From Ardenticatenaceae bacterium (lineage in GTDB: Bacteria; Chloroflexota; Anaerolineae; Promineifilales; Promineifilaceae), in contig JACKBS010000005.1 in the NCBI GenBank assembly GCA_020634435.1, positions 951,546 to 1,015,545 of the forward strand: DNA of 64,000 nt, in the 5' to 3' direction. Below, in pieces: positions 59,355 to 64,000 of this stretch. Positions within the stretch are counted from its first letter, which is position 1. Every line of letters starts with the position of its first letter. A program made the translations under genes and the position numbers. The notes under the pieces were generated by a model. It had not been told where the DNA came from and did no database searches. It was given only the letters and a program-made list of their open reading frames with translations.

Positions 59355-61457
59355 TTACAGCAACGATGATTCATCCAGGTTCTCCCGCCACGATGGCCGC
59401 TTTGAATCTGGCACATCAGAGATACCCGTTGGGTCTGATGTATCTCCTTCGCCCGGCGCTTCCACGGCCGTCTGGTCACTTGCATCAGTCGGCTTGGCTT
59501 CACCTACCTCTGAGGGTGTGTCATCGGCTTCAGTCACGGCTGAACTTTGCTCGCCAACCGTTTCACCTACATCCTCCGCTTGAGGCAGCACTTCCGTTTG
59601 CTTCGGCTGGGTGCTGGCAGCAAGCTGCCCGCCAGTTGTGGCGGCGTCCTCGTCGGCATCTACCGCCTCAGCGGGTTCTACCGCTGGCCGAATCCATTCC
59701 GTGTAGCGCCGGGGAGTGGTTGGCACATGAGGCGGTAGCGGTGGCCGGGGCAGCTGGCCAAACGTATCCCGCCCATCCAATCTGTTCCCCACAAACCGGA
59801 TTTGCTGGCCATGTTCGGTAAGGACAAACACTTTATCCTTGGGCATGGCCATCACCTGCGTGGGCAAAAAGGCCGGTGTTTCATGCAAGGATTCGCTGAC
59901 ACTCTGCTGCGGCACTCTTTGCAGTTGACCCTCCTTGTTGGTAATCGTCCGACTGACGGTTGAAAAAGAACGATTGGCTTGCAGCTTGGTGCCAAAGATG
60001 TCGGAGATGTGGGTCGCGGTCTGGAAATCGTTTGGTGGATACCACAGCTGGTGAGCGCAGTTGGACAGAATGGCGTTGGCCCCAGATTTGCCGTAGATCC
60101 CTTCCAACTGGGACAGGGATTGGGCATACAGCAGCATCGTGATGCCATAGCCACCCACCGTCGCCAGATAGGTGTCCAGGTGACGCATCCGTACAGCGGC
60201 CGTTTCGTCAATCACCACCAGCAGCCGCTGACCCTGGCCCCGCCGCATGTGATGGCGCATCAGTCCAGCCAGGATGGCCGAGACCACACCGCCGACGCCC
60301 TGGAGATCATTCAAGCTGTAGGTGATGTAGAGCGTCGATTTTCTAGCCACCCATTCCCGCGGTAAGGCCAGTTTGGGGGTATAGGGGCAGATGGTGTCGA
60401 TATGCTTCTGGTAGCCAAAGAGGCGGGTGGTAAAGGTGCCGTAGGCCGAGGTGACAAACCGGTCGTTGCTGGTCACCTTATCGGGCGACAGGCCGTTGGT
60501 GAATTGACGGACAGACTGTCTGGCCGCTAGTACGCTTTCCAGCCCCAATAGCACCTGCATGAAGTCGTCCTCGCCTGCATCCAGCAAGACACGCAGGGCA
60601 TCCTCGCCCCGCTCGGCCGCGAAGTGGCCCACAGCCCGAAACAGCGGCAGGGATTTGTCGGCAAAGATGCGCTGGCTGTCTTCGTCTGGCCGCACCATCT
60701 GGGCGTGCAGCTCTTGCAGATCGTCGGGATTTTGGAAGTCGTAGTAGTACGCCAGCTTGACCTGGTGCCCCGGCAGATGATAAACCGGGCCTACCTGCTG
60801 CTGCCGTAAAGCGGCCGTTCGTTCCCACTGCTCGGATTTCGGGTCCACTACAACCGCCGCGCCGGGCCACTGCTTGAGCACTTCGGTCAGGTGCAGTCCT
60901 TTGCCAGAGCGCGTACTGGCCACCACCAGGACATGCCCTTGACCTGTGGCATAGTCTAGACCTACCGGGACCGCCTTCTTCTTCTCGTTCTGGAGCGTTA
61001 CAAACGGGACGCCCGTTTCACCTGGCAGCGCCGCAATGATGTTGCTATCGGACAGGTTGCCCTGCTTGGCTTCATGCTTTTCGGCCTGCCGCTTGTTCAG
61101 CACCATCTGGTTCACTGGCTGGCTGCCGAGGTAGATAACAAGTCCCCAGAAACCGAGATGGACCGTGGCTGGAATAAGCCAGCCCAGCCCCGGATTACGG
61201 GCGTCTTCGACCAACACACCGAGCCAGGTCAGCAGCTGCCAGACAACGCCAAACGGGCCAACACCTACTGCGGCAAAGGCTTTGCCGCCAGGATCCATTG
61301 GCGCGATGGCCGCCATTTGGGTAGCCGCCAGATAGCTGCCCAGGATTAAGAACACAAGGTAGACAATGGCCGTGATGCGGAGCGCCTGCTTGGTTTTCGG
61401 AGCCGCTTCGCGCCACAGCTCTTGCCAGTAGTTAAAAAGGGTCATTTGTTCATTCAT
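59355..61457 (-). CDS. VirD4/TraG-type coupling protein (conjugative ATPase)
   Basis: 700 residues. Two N-terminal membrane helices (about 22-46 and 60-105), Walker A in VVASTRSGKGLHLTEVLKQW, Walker B in RLLVVIDETAAVRMRHLD, and the TraG C-terminal core with the YGITMLLYAQSLSQLEGIYG segment. A low-complexity acidic tail (about 585-690) is unusual. It delivers the relaxase-bound DNA to the type IV channel. Start 61457 is coupled to the relaxase stop (TAATG). No VirB4 or channel genes in the window; these may lie further right or be supplied by another element. Confidence 0.9.
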   Translation of the reverse strand: MNEQMTLFNYWQELWREAAPKTKQALRITAIVYLVFLILGSYLAATQMAAIAPMDPGGKAFAAVGVGPFGVVWQLLTWLGVLVEDARNPGLGWLIPATVHLGFWGLVIYLGSQPVNQMVLNKRQAEKHEAKQGNLSDSNIIAALPGETGVPFVTLQNEKKKAVPVGLDYATGQGHVLVVASTRSGKGLHLTEVLKQWPGAAVVVDPKSEQWERTAALRQQQVGPVYHLPGHQVKLAYYYDFQNPDDLQELHAQMVRPDEDSQRIFADKSLPLFRAVGHFAAERGEDALRVLLDAGEDDFMQVLLGLESVLAARQSVRQFTNGLSPDKVTSNDRFVTSAYGTFTTRLFGYQKHIDTICPYTPKLALPREWVARKSTLYITYSLNDLQGVGGVVSAILAGLMRHHMRRGQGQRLLVVIDETAAVRMRHLDTYLATVGGYGITMLLYAQSLSQLEGIYGKSGANAILSNCAHQLWYPPNDFQTATHISDIFGTKLQANRSFSTVSRTITNKEGQLQRVPQQSVSESLHETPAFLPTQVMAMPKDKVFVLTEHGQQIRFVGNRLDGRDTFGQLPRPPLPPHVPTTPRRYTEWIRPAVEPAEAVDADEDAATTGGQLAASTQPKQTEVLPQAEDVGETVGEQSSAVTEADDTPSEVGEAKPTDASDQTAVEAPGEGDTSDPTGISDVPDSKRPSWRENLDESSLL

Positions 61458-62086
61458 TATTCCCACTCCATGCCCCATACCGCCTCAGCTTCCTGCTGCG
61501 GTTGGGCTGTGGCGAGTTCTGGTTGCAGTGAATGGCTTTGCTCGGCCCCCGTTGCTGGCACCAGTTCCTGGCTCAGAGTGTGCTCAGGCATAGCCGTGCG
61601 TTGCTCCAGGGCGGCCTCTCGTTCGGTTTCCAGCGCCTGCCGTACCGTCAACCACCAGCCGCGAAACGATTCGCCTTTAAAGCGAATCTGCTTGTCGCCA
61701 AAGGTGATGACGTGGGCGTGTGAGTAGCTGGTATCGGTATGGGCCATCAAGCGCCACTCAGTAAAAAAAGCCCCACCAGCTGCCAGCGCCCGGTTGTACG
61801 CTTCCGGGGTTAGCCACTCATCTTTAACAGAGAGAATGAGCTGGTGGGTGTACCGCTGTGTTTTGCCTTCTTGCTCCACCCAGGCAATCACCTCGTCATG
61901 GGTGCGCCCTTGGCTATTTTGGTCGAGCCAGGTACCCCGTGGCTCGCGCTGCTGCTGTTGGGTGGGGCGGCCCCGACCGTAGGCCAGATAGTTGGCAATC
62001 TTGCGGGTGACCGTGGCGGAGGCGCGGCCTGTTTTGGTGCGGTTTTCGTGGACCTGATGGCGGACAACATTGTGTAACTTACGCAT
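61457..62086 (-). CDS. Short HUH-type relaxase candidate
   Basis: 209 residues. The region YTHQLILSVKDEWLTPEAYN and SYSHAHVITFGDKQIRFKGE fits the HUH relaxase core of MobA/VirD2-like families, with an HxH metal pair and an N-terminal Tyr (NYLAYGRGR) that could be the nucleophile. Very short for a relaxase, with no helicase or primase part. Between RHH protein and coupling protein in a tight cluster, the place where a relaxase is expected. Gene context is half of the evidence. Confidence 0.7.
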   Translation of the reverse strand: MRKLHNVVRHQVHENRTKTGRASATVTRKIANYLAYGRGRPTQQQQREPRGTWLDQNSQGRTHDEVIAWVEQEGKTQRYTHQLILSVKDEWLTPEAYNRALAAGGAFFTEWRLMAHTDTSYSHAHVITFGDKQIRFKGESFRGWWLTVRQALETEREAALEQRTAMPEHTLSQELVPATGAEQSHSLQPELATAQPQQEAEAVWGMEWE

Positions 62087-62633
62087 GGCCCACCTCCGTT
62101 TCTTCTACGGCTGCGTGCTCCGTTTCGGCAACGGCTCCTTCTGCCTGGGCATACTGTTCGAGCAGCTGCTGCAGGGGTTGGCTCATGAGCCGCTTTTGCC
62201 GCTTGCGGGCCATGTGGCGCATATGGTTGTACACCTCACGGATGCGGAAATCTGGTTGGAGGGTGGGATCGTGGCTGACGGCGAAACGGTCTTCGAAATC
62301 TGCCGGATGCCGTTCGGCCTCCTGACGGATGAGCTGCAAAAGCAGCATTGCGGTCAGGTCATAAGTCATGGCCGATTCGGCCGCCGCCTGGATGCTCAGC
62401 TTGGCCAGCCGGTTAAAGTTGCGTGCCAGCCCCGCCGCGACGATATCGTTGAGCAGCGGCACCAGCAGCTGGGTGAGGTCGGCTTTCATGCCCACAAGTG
62501 AGAGGGTTTCGATGGCGGCACTGAAAGTCAGCCCATGGGCATCTGCATACTGTTTCAGCTGATCGTGCCCCTCAATGGTGAGGGAGATGGTTTTCTTCCG
62601 GGTATTGCGGTACCGGGTATTGATTCTTATCAT
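62079..62633 (-). CDS. Ribbon-helix-helix accessory protein (MobC-like)
   Basis: 184 residues. N-terminal RHH-like strand and helices (KKTISLTIEGHDQLKQYADA), then a long helical region. Overlaps the relaxase gene by 8 nt. AGGAG lies 6 nt before the ATG. Such proteins bind oriT and load the relaxase. It is the first gene after the candidate oriT. Confidence 0.75.
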   Translation of the reverse strand: MIRINTRYRNTRKKTISLTIEGHDQLKQYADAHGLTFSAAIETLSLVGMKADLTQLLVPLLNDIVAAGLARNFNRLAKLSIQAAAESAMTYDLTAMLLLQLIRQEAERHPADFEDRFAVSHDPTLQPDFRIREVYNHMRHMARKRQKRLMSQPLQQLLEQYAQAEGAVAETEHAAVEETEVGHA

Positions 62634-62640
62634 TCGATTC

Positions 62641-62735
62641 TCCTAATCTTGACCTTACTGACGGACAGTAAGGCAACTGACAGGTGCTGACTTTCCGGGT
62701 GATTGGCCAGGATGTATCAGCACATCTCAAATGGA
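62641..62735. other. Candidate origin of transfer
   Basis: Upstream of the RHH/relaxase/coupling protein cluster. CCTTACTG/CAGTAAGG forms an 8-bp inverted repeat at 62653-62673, and GTGCTGA/TCAGCAC pairs across about 62684-62722. Both features are typical for oriT; no nic site is identifiable. Confidence 0.45.
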
Positions 62736-62769
62736 TGGGGGTATTCAGGTCAGTTGATTAGGTGAACGA

Positions 62770-63282
62770 CTAAGGCGCCAGGAGGGAGACTGCCTGCATG
62801 AACAGGCTGAAAGGGGCTTTATTGGTGCTGCGCAAACGGGGGTGGTGTTTACGCAATAAAAGAGCAATGGAGTGTGCCTGATGATTTACCGAGGCAAGAG
62901 ATATGACAGCCTGGTGTGCGGTAAAGCGTTCCGGCAGCCCGGAGAAATACGCCTGAGGGGGTGGCAGCGACGACGCCTTGTCGCGGGAAAGCGCGACGGC
63001 CGCTTCAACGCTGCTGAGTAGGATATGCCCGATGTAGCCGAGTGGGGAGAGTGCAGTATGGATGGCGGCGGTAAAGATAATGAAGTTGGCGCCCAGCGCG
63101 ACGAGGCTTTTCAGCTGCCAGAATTCTGGTTCGGCAACGGGGCCCACCACCATGAGAAAAATGAGCGTGGCCAGCGCTACGGCGGCAGTCATCACCCGGT
63201 GAATGCGGCGTCCAGTGACCGTGGACCGATACTGGGTGGTTAATGAAGGTCGGTTTGTTGCAGGCTTTTGCGTATGCTTCAT
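62770..63282 (-). CDS. Hypothetical membrane protein of the element
   Basis: 170 residues. Two or three hydrophobic segments (about 28-48, 58-78, 80-100) in an otherwise basic protein. The start ATG 63282 is the most likely, MKHTQKPATNRPS, since the ORF's upstream part lacks features. Not recognised. The upstream sequence carries CGTAAGA repeats. Confidence 0.5.
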   Translation of the reverse strand: MKHTQKPATNRPSLTTQYRSTVTGRRIHRVMTAAVALATLIFLMVVGPVAEPEFWQLKSLVALGANFIIFTAAIHTALSPLGYIGHILLSSVEAAVALSRDKASSLPPPQAYFSGLPERFTAHQAVISLASVNHQAHSIALLLRKHHPRLRSTNKAPFSLFMQAVSLLAP

Positions 63283-63344
63283 CAGGGCAAAATATGCCAC
63301 AAATTGAACGAGGTGACAATAGCACTTACATGTAGTTTTTGCCA

Positions 63345-63445
63345 ATCTTACGTACTGTCTAAATCGTAAGACCCTATGTACTACACCCAATAATAATACC
63401 CACTAACCCCCCGGACGTACGATTTTAAAAACGTAAGATTTTAAT
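63345..63445. repeat. Cluster of CGTAAGA / TCTTACG repeats
   Basis: TCTTACG at about 63348, CGTAAGA at about 63366 and 63432, and the near-repeat ACGTACGATTTTAA / ACGTAAGATTTTAA at about 63414-63445. AT-rich spacing. It may be an operator or iteron-like site upstream of the element genes. Confidence 0.5.
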
Positions 63446-63509
63446 CTCTCTCTCATCTGATTTCCTGTTACCCACGGGAGCTCATATGAACTGCACAGCA
63501 GAAGTCTAG

Positions 63510-63824
63510 CTACAAGCTGACATGAAAGGGAGGTGGGCGGGTACAGCCAGCAGGACAGCTGTCCTGCCTGCGGCACTGGCGCCGCAGAAGGGTGGTGTGG
63601 GTGGGAAGTTTTTTTTGCGCCTGAGGGTCGCTTTGACCTTCAGGGTGAGTTGGATTGGCCTTGCCCACGTCGCGGTGTGTGCGCCAGATATGTGTGGGTT
63701 GGCCCGCCAGCGCTTCGGGCAACAGGCCGCCAGCTCGTTGAAGCAGTTCTGTTTGATTCCACTGAACAGGGGTAACTTGTGGCTCTGTCAGGTTCGTAGA
63801 CATGATACAATTGTCGGTATTCAT
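63510..63824 (-). CDS. Possible small protein of the element
   Basis: 104 residues, not recognised. GAGGA lies 8 nt upstream of the ATG at 63824. The C-terminal third is Cys/Pro/Arg-rich and coincides with palindromes (63551-63566), so only the N-terminal part looks coding. An overlapping plus-strand ORF exists, so the strand is not certain. Confidence 0.35.
   Translation of the reverse strand: MNTDNCIMSTNLTEPQVTPVQWNQTELLQRAGGLLPEALAGQPTHIWRTHRDVGKANPTHPEGQSDPQAQKKLPTHTTLLRRQCRRQDSCPAGCTRPPPFHVSL
63551..63566. repeat. Perfect 16-bp palindrome CAGGACAGCTGTCCTG
   Basis: Followed at once by CTGCGGC...GCCGCAG. Possible regulator or transfer-protein binding site. Confidence 0.55.
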
Positions 63825-63853
63825 TTTGTGGTTCCTCTATAACCAGGAAATGA

Positions 63854-63895
63854 GAAGCCGGATGGGAAGACGAGGCCCATCCGGCTTCATTTGTT
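63854..63895 (+). terminator. Terminator-like hairpin at the window end
   Basis: GAAGCCGGATGGG pairs exactly with CCCATCCGGCTTC around a 9-nt loop; ATTTGTTT follows. The rest of 63896-64000 shows no recognisable gene. Confidence 0.6.
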
Positions 63896-64000
63896 TAGGG
63901 GAAACAGCGCCAGTCAGGTTAGCGCCGCTCCCCAAAGCGCAAGGTATTGGCAACTGTCCTGATGCCAACCCCTGAAGAAAAATTGGTTTGAAGTTGGTTT

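Overview
The window is bacterial chromosome of moderately high GC content followed by the left end of an integrated mobile element. Several features suggest a member of the Chloroflexota (Anaerolineae-like): a T-box leader on a threonyl-tRNA synthetase gene, nickel superoxide dismutase with its own processing peptidase, a LivFGHM system with lipoprotein binding proteins, zinc-ribbon membrane proteins, DUF4870/DUF4013 membrane proteins, and intergenic palindromes built from short modules. This assignment rests on protein-family flavour only; there is no rRNA or marker phylogeny in the window. No tRNA, rRNA, CRISPR array or classical insertion sequence was seen.

Layout, 1-24.6 kb: start of a ketopantoate reductase-like gene, fmt, two small membrane proteins, an ECF sigma/anti-sigma/bactofilin-like operon, two adjacent thrS genes (the first behind a T-box), a fused [2Fe-2S]/molybdenum hydroxylase, a membrane histidine kinase, sodN-sodX, a ferredoxin, fumC, a JAMM peptidase, plsY, a double-domain extracellular solute-binding lipoprotein, a family-39-like glycosyltransferase bracketed by a 117-bp direct repeat, an unknown protein and a TPR protein.

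24.8-43.8 kb: a branched-chain amino-acid uptake operon on the minus strand (binding protein, livH, livM, livG, livF, second binding protein, then an ornithine cyclodeaminase-family gene) expressed from a clear promoter with a long leader; a NERD/metallo-hydrolase/phoU-like cluster; fabF and plsX; an arsR-arsM arsenic unit with promoter and operator; ssb; leuS; a LysM protein. 44-53.3 kb: efp, a three-gene zinc-ribbon cassette of unknown role, ridA, a two-component pair, a Nudix hydrolase, two orphan response regulators, and comEC.

From about 53.28 kb to the end the sequence belongs to an integrative, probably conjugative or mobilizable element. It has split comEC right after the conserved Ile-Ser-Gly codons of the competence domain. 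It carries a large serine recombinase whose last codons and stop lie in comEC, a small excisionase-like protein, a DnaC-like ATPase, an initiator-like protein, a small ribbon-helix-helix-like protein, a VirD4/TraG coupling protein, a short HUH-type relaxase candidate and its accessory protein, plus candidate oriT repeats. The right end is outside the window.

Two genome-scale signals stand out. First, the palindrome ACGGCCGT occurs about 80 times (hand count) in the 53 kb of host DNA, in and between genes, far above chance, and is much rarer in the element. Second, many different modular palindromic repeats sit between genes, and two such sequences lie in frame inside leuS.
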